The notes under the pieces: generated by a model | Databases searched by the model: none | Told to the model about the DNA's origin: nothing | The model's input: the letters and a program-made list of their open reading frames with translations, nothing else | Made by a program: the position numbers and the translations under genes | Assembly: GCF_024399315.1 (NCBI RefSeq) | Contig: NZ_CP075170.1 | Location: 1,488,001 to 1,552,000, forward strand | Direction of reading: 5' to 3' | DNA length: 64,000 bases | DNA from: Chryseobacterium sp. MA9 | GTDB taxonomy: Bacteria > Bacteroidota > Bacteroidia > Flavobacteriales > Weeksellaceae | Part shown: piece by piece, positions 35,592 through 45,230 of the stretch | Position numbering within the stretch: the stretch's first letter is position 1 | Layout of the letters: the number at the start of each line of letters is the position of its first letter

Positions 35592-36125
35592 TTATTGTTT
35601 ATAGTTATATTTAAATTCTTTTAATAAGTTACCTGTCTGGCTGTTTTCTCTGATTTCTTTAAGCCTGTTAGCCGAATCATAAAAATATACTTCTCTGCTA
35701 CCTGTTGGCGGAGTGATACTTCTTACTCCTACTAAAGAATCGTATGTATAAGTAGTGATCTGATAGTTTGGCAAACTATTTCTGAATGTATTCAATACAG
35801 ATAAAAGTGAAGTTTCATCATTATTAGCTGCTGCAGAAGCATCCGCATTAGCATTGTATCCAAATAGTACAGGTTTGTTGTCCCGCGCATCTTCAACCTG
35901 CTTTTGTCCTAAAATACGGTCTAATGATGATGCTTTTACATTGACGATTTGTTTAAAGCTTCCTAATCCATCAAAATACTGAACTGTTTCTGAAAATTTT
36001 GTAGCTGATGATCCACTATACTCAAGATACATTTTGGTTTGAACATAGTTTCCTGTAGGTGGAGCCTGTACATAGGTTACAATTGATAAAAACAATGCTT
36101 CATGCAGAATTATGCTTTTTTTCAT
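35592..36125 (-). CDS. Short RHS-like mosaic protein (likely remnant)
   Basis: 177 residues. An N-terminal signal-like segment, then YVQTKMYLEYSGSSATKFSE and QYFDGLGSFKQIVNVKASS match the DUF6443 N-terminus of the RHS gene at 31005; LDRILGQK...NKPVLFGYNANAD matches a later RHS part; and from NYQITTYTYDSLVGVRS on it matches the C-terminal part of the DUF5977 surface protein at 36134 (NYQVTTYTHDPLIGVTS). The parts are joined with deletions. It is an open reading frame with a normal start but too short for either parent, so it is probably a recombination scar. Confidence 0.7.
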   Translation of the reverse strand: MKKSIILHEALFLSIVTYVQAPPTGNYVQTKMYLEYSGSSATKFSETVQYFDGLGSFKQIVNVKASSLDRILGQKQVEDARDNKPVLFGYNANADASAAANNDETSLLSVLNTFRNSLPNYQITTYTYDSLVGVRSITPPTGSREVYFYDSANRLKEIRENSQTGNLLKEFKYNYKQ

Positions 36126-36133
36126 TATTGTAT

Positions 36134-39100
36134 TTATTTTTGATATTGAAAATAAAAATTTATTGAATTCTGCGAAGCAGGATCAACCATTCCAGAAATA
36201 AGTGTTGCATTACAATTTCCAGAGGTATCAATAAAAATTCTCCATTTGCGATTAAAGCTTGTTTCTGTATAAATTATTTCTCTATTTACTGAAGGTATAC
36301 AAGACGTTCCTACCTTACCAAAGGTTAACCCACTTCCCCAGCTCTGCCAAATTCCATAACTTGAAAATGAAACATAAAAATTAACATTGTTATTTACTGT
36401 CGTTGTTGAATTATAAATATACGATGGATTTCCGAGTGCTGGAGAGAATGTAAAATCGCAAGATACAATCGGTATACAAGCACCATTTTGATTAGCTATA
36501 TTTTGTCCATTAGTATTAACGTCTTCTATTGCCATCAAATTTGCTGCTAGTTTGCTTACATCAGAAGTATATGTTCCACTAGGAACAATATAGGTATAAG
36601 AACCTCCTACTGTATTACCAGTACAGTTTGTTCTTGTGAACACTCCACTTTTTTCATCATTAGTATTCACTGTAGGAGAGCTATTACCGTATCTATATTT
36701 AAATTCTTTTATTATTTTATTATTAACATCTACGATTTTTTCTAATCTATTAGTAATATCATATTTATAATACTCTCTAACTCCTGAAGATGGTGTAACA
36801 CTTGTTACTCCAATTAAAGGGTCATGAGTATAAGTAGTAACCTGATAATTGCTTAAATTATTATTTTTTCTAAGATTATCCTGTGCAACTAATAGCAACT
36901 CTTCTTTAACAGGATTTCCTGCATCTTCATTAGATAATGTAATGATGTTCTGAATATACATACTTACATCATCATATTTAGCTCCTTCGATTTTTGCTAT
37001 TGGTAAGCTAAAGTTATATCCCCAAATAATAGATACTGATGATCCGTCTTTGGTTGTGTATTGGATAAGATTTCCTTTTGCATCATATTTATCCAATGTC
37101 ACCTCTGTTGAAGATGTATTATCAGTCAAATCAGAGTATTTTACAGATTTAGGAAGTATAAAATCACCAATCTGAACATCGGGTAATGCAGTCGGATAAA
37201 TAGTTTCTATTTTTGATAAAGTTTTAGTTAATCCATTTTTTGTTTGTGTTACAATAGTCTCCATTGGAATTTCAACCATGTTCTTACTAATCATTAACTG
37301 ATTTCCTTTTTCTTCAGCATAATTATAAGAAGTTTCATTTATCGATGTATCGGGAAATGTTGTTTTCTCTGTTTTAGGTAAATATCTGTTATTATAAGTC
37401 GTAAATAATTTTGTCTCCATATAATTACCAGAACCAGCTGGGAAATATTCTTTAGTTACGATAGATTCAAGCAAAGACTTATATAGGCTGATTGTATAAG
37501 TGTGAATAAGTCCTCCAAATGGAGGATAAGCATTTGTTGTAAAATTATGATCAACAAACGTATTTACAGGTTCTAATAGTGCTCCAGATATAAAATAGGT
37601 ATTTAAATTATCTTGAGAATTAAACTTATAATTATATCCTACCTCTTTAATTAATGAATTATTTTCATCATAATATCTTTGTTTGGTTATGTCCCCATTT
37701 CCAATAACATAATTCTTTCCTCTAGGCATCATGGTCAAACAAGAACCACTTACATTATTAATAAAATAGTTCTCCGTTTTTCCTTTTCCATTAACCTGTT
37801 CTATAACTTTAGAATACCCTACAGCACCTTTTTGGGTAAGAGTTGATACACCTTGAGCCGGAGTACCTTCATATACTGATATTCTAAATGGATATTCTGC
37901 ATATGTACTAGGTAAATATTGAATTGAACAACCTGGATTAGATATTATTGAACCTCCAGCGAGATCACTTTTTAGGGAATAGCATCTGTTTTCTATTTCA
38001 TAAAATTTTGGAAATTCAGCTAAATTTCCATTGGATATAATTTTTGTTCCGTTATTATTCAGTTCTTCATAAATATAATTTTTAATTAAAGGTACTGCAT
38101 CTGGCTTTTCTATTGTTTTAATATTTTTTATCCTCACTCCGCCTCCCAAACTATAATCCTTTTCGGGACTTGAACTAACATTATCCATTAATGATTTTAT
38201 TGGATAATTGGAAAATGTATTCAATTCATATTCGAACTCTGTTCTTCCCCCTGTTGGATAATTTATCCCTGTCAAAATTCCTGCTAATGCACTAAGAGAA
38301 GCTCTCCTATCGGATAAATATTTTTTACCATCTGCTTTATAAGTATAAAGCATAGTTGTCTCTTCATCAAAAATAGGTGTTGTTGGACTTGGAATTTGAT
38401 ATGCAGGGAGTTGATACCAGTATCCTGTTGGATCTTGATTAAAAGATGTGAGGGTAAATGGATTTGTTCCTTTTACAAATTTATCCGGAGATGGAATAAA
38501 AGTATCATCATTATTCTGCCCATTGTAATATCCCCAAAAATCCACAGCAAAACTCAATTTATTAGGTAAATTATAAGCTGTATTATAATCAAAAGAATAT
38601 CTTTCATTAGTCAGTGATTCAGTAAGGCTTAATAATCTTAATCTGTGTGTTAGTACTTTATTGTTTGGAGCGACTAACCAGCTAGCTATTTTTTCTGTAT
38701 TAAGATTATCGTTAGATATTAAATAGTCATAATTGAAATCATATTGTTTAATAAGTTTATAGTTATTATATATTTTAACAGAAGTTAATTTCTTGGATTT
38801 ATTAATATCTTCCCTGTCTTCCCAAGTGAATTCAACTTTACCATTGGTAAATTCAATTTTTTGAATATAATTTTCGTCTATCCTTTGTTTATTATAATAA
38901 TTTGCTCCAAAATTATTATTAAAATAGCTAGGTCCTGTACCACTTCCTGAAGGTATTCCTTGAGTAGGGGTAAAATTTACTCTCGTACTTCTTGAACCTG
39001 CTAATCTCCATATTCCGCTAAGTGAAAAATTAGAATAAAAAAACTTAATACTTTTTCCTTTTGTATCTTCTATTTTCGAAAGAAGATCAGAAATCCCGGT

Positions 39101-39880
39101 AGCGGGTGTTGTATAATTAGATCGTGTTATTTCTCTTTGATCAAAATAATAATTTAATCCTTTTTCGTCAGTAATCTGAAAATTATAATCTCCAAAAGCA
39201 TTAGGCTGAAAACCTATATTAGGAATAATTTTAAAATTAATATTAGCCTGTCCTTCTATAGCAAATTTTGGATAATCAGTTTTAGTTGTTTTTGCCATAT
39301 CCAAGTAGGCCTTATAACTTTTACCTGGCAAATTAATAAGAAACAAATCAGGCTGAAAATCATATTCTGGATATAGTGAACCTTGCGGATCATTAACAAG
39401 CATTCGAAAAGTATTACTATAGTATGAGCTTACGGCAGTACTATTATTCCATGTAGGAGTAGGGCAACCTGATACTGATCCAACATAACCAGTGGCATTT
39501 TTAGGATAAATATTGTAATATCCATATGCACTAAAGTCATTGGCCCCCGCCATAATATGTGATACCATCCCACCTGTATTTAATGACCATCCTAATCCTA
39601 CAGAAGAAGCTTCATCATTTACTTTTATTCCGCCAGAATGATATGAAATAGAGATTGGAACTTCAATATCACCTTCTTTAATTGTATAAAGAGGTATAGT
39701 AATATCAGGTACTCCTGTATACAAAGAAACTGGTGTTTCGGCATACCTGAATAATGCTGCCGTATTAGGAGATACTACTGCTGTATTATTTACAGCGTTT
39801 TGGATAATAGAATTTGATTTTGTCTGAGTATATATTGTAGTTATAGATAAACTATAAATAAGTATTAATATCTTTTTCAT
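36134..39880 (-). CDS. Large secreted surface protein with DUF5977 C-terminus
   Basis: 1248 residues. Signal peptide (MKKILILIYSLSITTIYTQ), then a conserved N-terminal region (SLYTGVPDITIPLYTIKEGD, SISYHSGGIKVNDEASSVGLGWSLNTGG) found in flavobacterial RHS-associated proteins, YD-like beta-rich repeats, and near the C-terminus a DUF5977 module (FTRTNCTGN ... YTYIVPSGTYTS ... LAANLMAIEDVNTNGQNIANQNGAC). The last about 90 residues are a separate beta-rich tail. It may be a surface structural or adhesive partner of the RHS protein. Gaps of 6-8 bp on both sides tie it to an operon. Confidence 0.8.
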   Translation of the reverse strand: MKKILILIYSLSITTIYTQTKSNSIIQNAVNNTAVVSPNTAALFRYAETPVSLYTGVPDITIPLYTIKEGDIEVPISISYHSGGIKVNDEASSVGLGWSLNTGGMVSHIMAGANDFSAYGYYNIYPKNATGYVGSVSGCPTPTWNNSTAVSSYYSNTFRMLVNDPQGSLYPEYDFQPDLFLINLPGKSYKAYLDMAKTTKTDYPKFAIEGQANINFKIIPNIGFQPNAFGDYNFQITDEKGLNYYFDQREITRSNYTTPATGISDLLSKIEDTKGKSIKFFYSNFSLSGIWRLAGSRSTRVNFTPTQGIPSGSGTGPSYFNNNFGANYYNKQRIDENYIQKIEFTNGKVEFTWEDREDINKSKKLTSVKIYNNYKLIKQYDFNYDYLISNDNLNTEKIASWLVAPNNKVLTHRLRLLSLTESLTNERYSFDYNTAYNLPNKLSFAVDFWGYYNGQNNDDTFIPSPDKFVKGTNPFTLTSFNQDPTGYWYQLPAYQIPSPTTPIFDEETTMLYTYKADGKKYLSDRRASLSALAGILTGINYPTGGRTEFEYELNTFSNYPIKSLMDNVSSSPEKDYSLGGGVRIKNIKTIEKPDAVPLIKNYIYEELNNNGTKIISNGNLAEFPKFYEIENRCYSLKSDLAGGSIISNPGCSIQYLPSTYAEYPFRISVYEGTPAQGVSTLTQKGAVGYSKVIEQVNGKGKTENYFINNVSGSCLTMMPRGKNYVIGNGDITKQRYYDENNSLIKEVGYNYKFNSQDNLNTYFISGALLEPVNTFVDHNFTTNAYPPFGGLIHTYTISLYKSLLESIVTKEYFPAGSGNYMETKLFTTYNNRYLPKTEKTTFPDTSINETSYNYAEEKGNQLMISKNMVEIPMETIVTQTKNGLTKTLSKIETIYPTALPDVQIGDFILPKSVKYSDLTDNTSSTEVTLDKYDAKGNLIQYTTKDGSSVSIIWGYNFSLPIAKIEGAKYDDVSMYIQNIITLSNEDAGNPVKEELLLVAQDNLRKNNNLSNYQVTTYTHDPLIGVTSVTPSSGVREYYKYDITNRLEKIVDVNNKIIKEFKYRYGNSSPTVNTNDEKSGVFTRTNCTGNTVGGSYTYIVPSGTYTSDVSKLAANLMAIEDVNTNGQNIANQNGACIPIVSCDFTFSPALGNPSYIYNSTTTVNNNVNFYVSFSSYGIWQSWGSGLTFGKVGTSCIPSVNREIIYTETSFNRKWRIFIDTSGNCNATLISGMVDPASQNSINFYFQYQK

Positions 39881-39886
39881 CTCTAT

Positions 39887-41491
39887 TTATTTCTTAATCA
39901 GTTTTGCATTCGCTGTTTTATTCGTATCAGTTTTTATCGTCACCAGATAAGCTCCCTGAACCAAAGCCTGCGTATTAATCTTTGTCACTCTGTTCTTGGT
40001 TTTCAGATTCTGAAGCTGCCTTCCAGACATATCATACAAAAGAATATCTGCATCCTTAAAATCAAAGCCAATTTCTACATAAGCATAATCAGATACAGGA
40101 TTTGGATAAATCTTAATATCATATTTTTCGATTAACTGATCAACCTGTTTATCTCCCAGCTTTATAATTTTCCAGTTCTCTTTGCCTAATTCTTCTGCAC
40201 TGGTTCCTGCCAATACAATAGAACCGTCTCTGTTCAGCTTTAAATCAGAAAGTCTCTCTTCCTTCTTACTGGATTCTCCTTTTACGTGCTTTCTCCACTG
40301 TTCATTGCCATTCTGATCCAGATATAGCATCCAGAACATTTCATCATCAGTCTGTATTCTTCCTTCTGCTTGGGTGTAGCCTCCCAGCAGTATGCCTTTG
40401 GACTTCCCGCTTCCATCTTCCATCTTCCCGCTTATTACACTCATTCCCATCAAAATATCTCTGTTTTTGAAATTATAAGACTTCTGCCACTGTTCATCTC
40501 CTCTTTCATTTAAAGAAATCAGCCAAAGATCTGTGCCTTCTTCGATGCCTACAGTTTTGTTTCCTGATCTTTCTGATCTGGATTCTCCACCAATGATAAA
40601 ACCGTTTGAAGTTAAAGCAAGTGTTCTGATATGATCATCACCTTTTCCTCCAAAGTTTTTTTCCCATTCTACTTTGCCGTTTTTGTCAAGCTTTACGATC
40701 CAATAATCTCCTTCGCCGAAGTTGCTGCTGTCTTTGGAATAAGAGTTGATCTTCATACTACTTCCAGCCTCCATCTTCCCGTTTCCCGCCTTTACTTCAG
40801 AACTTCTCGAATAAATTCCCAATAATGCTCCTCCATCTTTCGTTGGAATCATTTTCTCCACTTCGTCTAAGCCTTTTCCGCCTAAGATTAATTGGGAGAG
40901 TTCTTTTCCGTTTTTATCGATTCTGGTAATTAAGACATCTTTAGAGCCATAACCTTTTGAAGAATTTTGAACATTCCCTGCAACAAAGAATCCTAAATCT
41001 GTAGTTTGAATCACAGCCCTTGCTTCTTCGTCGGAAGAACTTCCTAAAGTTTTCTGCCACAATTCATCTCCGAATTCATTGATTCTGATCAGCCAGATAT
41101 CTGATCCTCCTTTAGAATCTTCTTTTTTATCTAATCCTTTTCCTGAATAAGAGGTTCCGGCCAAAAGAAATCCACCATCCTGCGTGGTAACTGTTGCTGA
41201 TAAATAATCATGGTTGGATCCTGAAAAGTATTTTTCCCAGACTTCATTTCCTTGTTGATTTAGTTTTACAAGATGAAAATCGTAACCATTATTTTGCTTG
41301 CTGCCTGAAGCTTGCTGCTTATCGCTTTGGATAGAGCTTCCCGTGATAAGATATTGCTGGTCGATTGTTGTGGTAACTTGGCTTAGAAAATCCTGAGTAG
41401 AGGATTTGATGTCTTTCTGCCATACCACTTCCTGGGCAGAGATACCCAAGACCGTGCATAAAGAGAATGCACTGATATAGAATTTTTTCAT
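39887..41491 (-). CDS. T9SS type A sorting-domain beta-propeller protein
   Basis: 534 residues from ATG 41491 (MKKFYISAFSLCTVLGISAQ). Six to eight repeats of the form WQKxx-G-GxxDDxxxxx-DGGxxLxG follow, a beta-propeller-like array, and the last about 85 residues (IKIYPNPVSDYAYVEIG ... ADILLYDMSGRQLQNLKT ... GAYLVTIKT) are a type A sorting domain, so the protein is secreted through the type IX system and attached to the surface. Three blades carry Gly/Lys/Ser-rich insertions that correspond at the DNA level to intergenic-type repeats. Confidence 0.9.
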   Translation of the reverse strand: MKKFYISAFSLCTVLGISAQEVVWQKDIKSSTQDFLSQVTTTIDQQYLITGSSIQSDKQQASGSKQNNGYDFHLVKLNQQGNEVWEKYFSGSNHDYLSATVTTQDGGFLLAGTSYSGKGLDKKEDSKGGSDIWLIRINEFGDELWQKTLGSSSDEEARAVIQTTDLGFFVAGNVQNSSKGYGSKDVLITRIDKNGKELSQLILGGKGLDEVEKMIPTKDGGALLGIYSRSSEVKAGNGKMEAGSSMKINSYSKDSSNFGEGDYWIVKLDKNGKVEWEKNFGGKGDDHIRTLALTSNGFIIGGESRSERSGNKTVGIEEGTDLWLISLNERGDEQWQKSYNFKNRDILMGMSVISGKMEDGSGKSKGILLGGYTQAEGRIQTDDEMFWMLYLDQNGNEQWRKHVKGESSKKEERLSDLKLNRDGSIVLAGTSAEELGKENWKIIKLGDKQVDQLIEKYDIKIYPNPVSDYAYVEIGFDFKDADILLYDMSGRQLQNLKTKNRVTKINTQALVQGAYLVTIKTDTNKTANAKLIKK

Positions 41492-41536
41492 TCCAATGTT
41501 GTTTTCTGAGTTAGTAATTAGTTTATTAAAACTTCG

Positions 41537-41569
41537 CAAATTTAACACTTTTTAAGATATGAGAATCAA
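41537..41569 (-). promoter_or_regulatory. Candidate promoter for the T9SS-RHS operon
   Basis: On the minus strand TAAATTTG (41544-41537) matches the -7 consensus TAnnTTTG, with TTG 22 bases further upstream (41569-41567). It lies 46 bp upstream of the start of the first gene. The remaining 41570-41762 has no gene. Confidence 0.45.
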
Positions 41570-41762
41570 TTTAATACAGTCTTCTACAAATCATACTATT
41601 AATAATTAAATCTTCTGTATATTGTATTGAAAATCGTCTCATTCTTATGCAAAATTATCTACACGCAACGACAGAACATGACATGTTAAAATATATTTAC
41701 CCGAAAAAATTAAGTTCCGGAAAATAAGATAGTTCTATTTCAAACTATCAATTTGTAGTAAA

Positions 41763-41794
41763 CAAAAAAAGCCATTCTTTTGGGTGGCTTTCTA
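41763..41794 (-). terminator. Terminator after the first secreted paralogue gene
   Basis: On the minus strand AAAGCCACCCAAAAGAATGGCTTTTTTT, a stem-loop with a T-run, 19 bp past the stop at 41813. Confidence 0.8.
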
Positions 41795-41812
41795 TTGTTT
41801 TGAAATCTGATC

Positions 41813-42223
41813 TTACTGATAGATTATTTCATCATTCTTCTTGATTTGGTAGCTTTTTTTATATGGAGTTAAAACATAGCTGTCTTTAATATAAGTTCCG
41901 CTTTTCCAGATCTTCCCTTTTCCCTCTTTATTCAGGATAATGCTTTTCGCAGCTCCATCCGGAATAAAAACTTCAGCTTTTTTCATGTCTTTAGTGAAAA
42001 TTATTGCCGTCATTGAGGTATAACTTTTATCTGAATTTACTTCTTTGAGTTTTATTTTCTGATTGAAAGTTTGTATACAATTATTTTTTAATTGTGAATA
42101 GGTGTATCCTGCAGAACCAATACAACCGTGAACATCTCTGTCACCTCCTAGAACAGGAGCTTGTTTTTGTGCAAAAATTAAGGATCCAAGGAACATTGCG
42201 CTGAGTAAAATTATTTTTTTCAT
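41813..42223 (-). CDS. Small secreted protein, tandem paralogue 1
   Basis: 136 residues with a signal peptide (MKKIILLSAMFLGSLIFAQ). The mature N-terminus carries DRDVHGCIGSAGYTYSQLKN, with two conserved cysteines (HGC and NNC), followed by beta-rich sequence and SYQIKKNDEIIYQ at the end. It is clearly homologous to the neighbour at 42343. Genes of this type recur in flavobacteria, but I know no function. Own terminator. Confidence 0.85.
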   Translation of the reverse strand: MKKIILLSAMFLGSLIFAQKQAPVLGGDRDVHGCIGSAGYTYSQLKNNCIQTFNQKIKLKEVNSDKSYTSMTAIIFTKDMKKAEVFIPDGAAKSIILNKEGKGKIWKSGTYIKDSYVLTPYKKSYQIKKNDEIIYQ

Positions 42224-42300
42224 ATGTAAAATTTTTGTTTTCTGGTTGGTAGAACTATGTCCCTAAATAGGGTATTAGTTAATTCATCTAAGGTACAAAA

Positions 42301-42325
42301 AAAACCACTCTTCTGAGTGGTTTTT
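42301..42325. terminator. Terminator between the tandem paralogues
   Basis: AAAACCACTCTTCTGAGTGGTTTT is a palindrome with T-runs; it serves the gene at 42343-42729. Confidence 0.8.
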
Positions 42326-42342
42326 AATTTTGAAATCTGATC

Positions 42343-42729
42343 TTATTGATAGATTACAATATTATCCTTTTTAAGCTGGTATCCGTTCTTTTTGTAAGGA
42401 ACCAATACATAACCATCCTTTTTCCAGGCTTTGGCTTTACCTCCTGCTCTGGTAAGGATCAGGCTTTCTGCACCGGCATCTTTCACAAAAACCTCAGCTT
42501 TTTTCATGTCTTTGCTGAAAATAACGGCAGCTATTGAAGTATAACTTTCTTTTGGAGCTACTTCTGTCAATTTAATTTTCTGTTCAAAAGTTCTTACACA
42601 GTCTTTCTTGATTTGAGAATAGGTATATCCTGCAGAACCAATACATCCGTGTGCATCTCTATCGCCACCTTTTTGTGCGAATACTAAAGAACCCAGAAAC
42701 ATTGTACTCAATAAAATTGTTTTTTTCAT
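42343..42729 (-). CDS. Small secreted protein, tandem paralogue 2
   Basis: 128 residues from ATG 42729 (MKKTILLSTMFLGSLVFAQ); the codons upstream (MQID) look like leader. DRDAHGCIGSAGYTYSQIKK and the two cysteines match the neighbour, with about half the residues identical overall, and both genes share a near-identical sequence around their stop codons (TTTTGAAATCTGATCTTA). This is a tandem duplication that includes the 3' end. Function unknown. Confidence 0.85.
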   Translation of the reverse strand: MKKTILLSTMFLGSLVFAQKGGDRDAHGCIGSAGYTYSQIKKDCVRTFEQKIKLTEVAPKESYTSIAAVIFSKDMKKAEVFVKDAGAESLILTRAGGKAKAWKKDGYVLVPYKKNGYQLKKDNIVIYQ

Positions 42730-42822
42730 GTCAATTTGCATATAATAGTAATTACCGAGGTATTATTAAAAATCATGCCAAAAAAGACATAATACACATT
42801 TCTGTGAAAACTTTTCGCTTTA

Positions 42823-45150
42823 TTATTTAGTCCAATTGATTTTTGAATGCTTCACCTCAGTAGAGCTGGTTCCAATCATAATATCAAACTCACCTGATTC
42901 CCAGTCATATTTCAAGTCTCCATTGTAGAACTTCAGATTTTCAGGAGTGATATCAAAGGTAATTTTTTTGGATTCTCCTTTTTTCAAAAATACTTTCTGG
43001 AAACCTTTAAGTTCTTTTACCGGTCTTGTAATGCTGCCTACCATATCTCTGATATACAACTGAACCACTTCTGCCCCGTCATAATTACCATTATTGGTTA
43101 CAGTCACAGATGCCTGAATGGTTTGATTTCCTTTTGGATTGGCATTAGATACTACAACATCAGAATATCCGAATTTTGTATAGCTTAAACCAAACCCAAA
43201 CGGATACAACGGCGTATTACACTCATCCATATAATTGGAGCGGAATCTTTGATACTCACATTTATCAGTCAGTTCCTGACTTAAAGGGCGACCTGTATTT
43301 TTAGCATTATAATAGATTGGAACCTGTCCAAGACTTCTCGGGAAAGTCATTGGAAGTTTTCCGGATGGGTTTACTTTTCCAAAAAGAACATCAGCGATAG
43401 CATTTCCAGCTTCTGATCCTGCAAACCATGCATTAAGAATAGCATCCGGTGTATCTTTTACATTGGTTAAAGCCAACGGACGACCAGTGAAAAGAACCAT
43501 TGCAATTGGTTTTCCGGTTTTCTTTAGCTCGTTTAAAAGATCAACCTGAGATTGAGGAATTGTGATTTCTGTTCTTGAAGATGATTCACCACTCATTTCC
43601 GCCGATTCTCCGATTGCCAGAACGATAACGTCTGCTTTATTGGCTACATCTACCGCTTCTTTCAATAGTTCTTCTTTTGAACGGCTGTCTCTGTCGGTTT
43701 TCTTACCGTGAGCAGCATAAATGTCTTCTAATTTAGCATCATAATCAATATTTGCACCTTTAGCAGAAAGGAATTTCACCTCTTTACCATAGTTGGCCTG
43801 AAGCCCTTGCATCAGGTTTACTGCTTTATCATGTTTTGCAGCAACACTCCATGTTCCGGCCATGTTTAATGAATTGTTCACCAATGGTCCTATTACTGCA
43901 ACAGTTCCTGATTTTTTCAAAGGAAGTATCTGGTTTTCATTTTTCATTAAAACCATAGACTGAGCTGCTGCACTTCTTGCAATATTTCTGTTTTCCATAC
44001 TGAAGACTTCTTTTGCTGCCAGTTTTGCATCTCCGTGTTTGTATGGATTATCAAATAAACCAAGGTCATATTTTGCTTCAAGAATTCTTCTTGTCGCCAT
44101 ATCAATTTCAGCTTGTGTTACCTTTCCTTCTGTAAGAGATTTTTTTAATGTTGTTAAAAAACCTTCTCCTACCATATCCATATCAACACCTGCTTTCAGA
44201 GCCAGTGCAGAAACCTGCTGAAGATCTCCCATGCCATGGTCAACCATTTCATTGATTCCCGTGTAATCTGTTACCACAAAACCTTTAAACTTCCACTGAT
44301 TTCTTAAAACCTCGGTTTGAAGCCATCTGCTTCCGGTTGCAGGAACTCCGTCCACTTCATTGAAAGAGGCCATCACAGAAGCTACTCCTGCATCAACAGC
44401 CGCTTTGTAAGGTGGAAAATATTCATTAAACATTCTTACATGACTCATATCAACCGTATTGTAATCTCTCCCGGATTCACCTGCTCCGTATAATGCAAAA
44501 TGCTTCACACAAGCCAGAATGGTATTTCCAACGGATAAATCTTTCCCCTGATAACCATACACCATGTTTTTTGCAATTTCACTTCCCAGATAAGGATCTT
44601 CACCAGAACCTTCGGAAACTCTACCCCATCTTGGTTCGCGGGAAATATCTACCATTGGAGAGAACGTCCAGTTGATACCATCAGAAGAAGCTTCTTTTGC
44701 CGCTACTCTTGCTGACTGCTGAATAAGGTTCATGTCCCATGAAGCCGCTAAACCTAATGGAATCGGGAATGTTGTTTCATACCCATGGATAACGTCCATT
44801 CCGAAGATCAAAGGAATTTTCAGACGGCTGTTTTCCACAGCTACTTTCTGAACGGCTCTTATCTTCTCAGCACCTTTTATATTGAATAGTCCACCTACTA
44901 AACCCTGTTCAACTTTTTTACCAATATCTGAGCTTTTAGCCAGACCTGTAGTAAAATCGCCGGAACTTGGCAAATTCAGCTGACCAATCTTTTCATCCAA
45001 TGTCATTTTAGATAAAAGATTATCTACAAATGCTTTCTTTTTAGCCTGATACTGAGCCGTCTGGTATGACTGGACAGGCTTCGTTACCATTTCCTGTGCG
45101 GAAAACACAGGTGCCAATGCTAAAGTGGCTATTACAATTAACTTTTTCAT
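42823..45150 (-). CDS. bglX: Glycoside hydrolase family 3 beta-glucosidase
   Basis: 775 residues, a periplasmic GH3 of the BglX type with a signal peptide. It removes terminal beta-linked glucose from oligosaccharides. The N-terminal barrel contains KHFALYGAGESGRDYNTVDM and GFVVTDYTGINEM, whose Asp is the expected nucleophile; the second domain has SGESSSRTEITIPQSQVDLL; the C-terminal fibronectin III-like domain begins near VVVSNANPKGN. It is the last gene of the PUL. In Bacteroides thetaiotaomicron a GH3 next to a GH144 gene acts on beta-1,2-glucooligosaccharides, so sophorose-type products are a likely substrate here. Confidence 0.93.
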   Translation of the reverse strand: MKKLIVIATLALAPVFSAQEMVTKPVQSYQTAQYQAKKKAFVDNLLSKMTLDEKIGQLNLPSSGDFTTGLAKSSDIGKKVEQGLVGGLFNIKGAEKIRAVQKVAVENSRLKIPLIFGMDVIHGYETTFPIPLGLAASWDMNLIQQSARVAAKEASSDGINWTFSPMVDISREPRWGRVSEGSGEDPYLGSEIAKNMVYGYQGKDLSVGNTILACVKHFALYGAGESGRDYNTVDMSHVRMFNEYFPPYKAAVDAGVASVMASFNEVDGVPATGSRWLQTEVLRNQWKFKGFVVTDYTGINEMVDHGMGDLQQVSALALKAGVDMDMVGEGFLTTLKKSLTEGKVTQAEIDMATRRILEAKYDLGLFDNPYKHGDAKLAAKEVFSMENRNIARSAAAQSMVLMKNENQILPLKKSGTVAVIGPLVNNSLNMAGTWSVAAKHDKAVNLMQGLQANYGKEVKFLSAKGANIDYDAKLEDIYAAHGKKTDRDSRSKEELLKEAVDVANKADVIVLAIGESAEMSGESSSRTEITIPQSQVDLLNELKKTGKPIAMVLFTGRPLALTNVKDTPDAILNAWFAGSEAGNAIADVLFGKVNPSGKLPMTFPRSLGQVPIYYNAKNTGRPLSQELTDKCEYQRFRSNYMDECNTPLYPFGFGLSYTKFGYSDVVVSNANPKGNQTIQASVTVTNNGNYDGAEVVQLYIRDMVGSITRPVKELKGFQKVFLKKGESKKITFDITPENLKFYNGDLKYDWESGEFDIMIGTSSTEVKHSKINWTK

Positions 45151-45230
45151 AAATCTATCTTCTTAAATTATTGTTTTTATATTTTTAGTTTTAATTCGAT
45201 GGGCTTATCTTTCGATCATTGTGTGTCAGG

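Noticed and set aside
39887..41491. Frameshifts from the GGAAGATGG-type repeats in the T9SS protein
   Set aside because: All three insertions are in frame and the sorting domain follows correctly.
42742..42822. Terminator after bglX (AATAGTAATTACC/GGTATTATT)
   Set aside because: The stem is weak, AT-rich and interrupted, with no convincing T-run on the minus strand.
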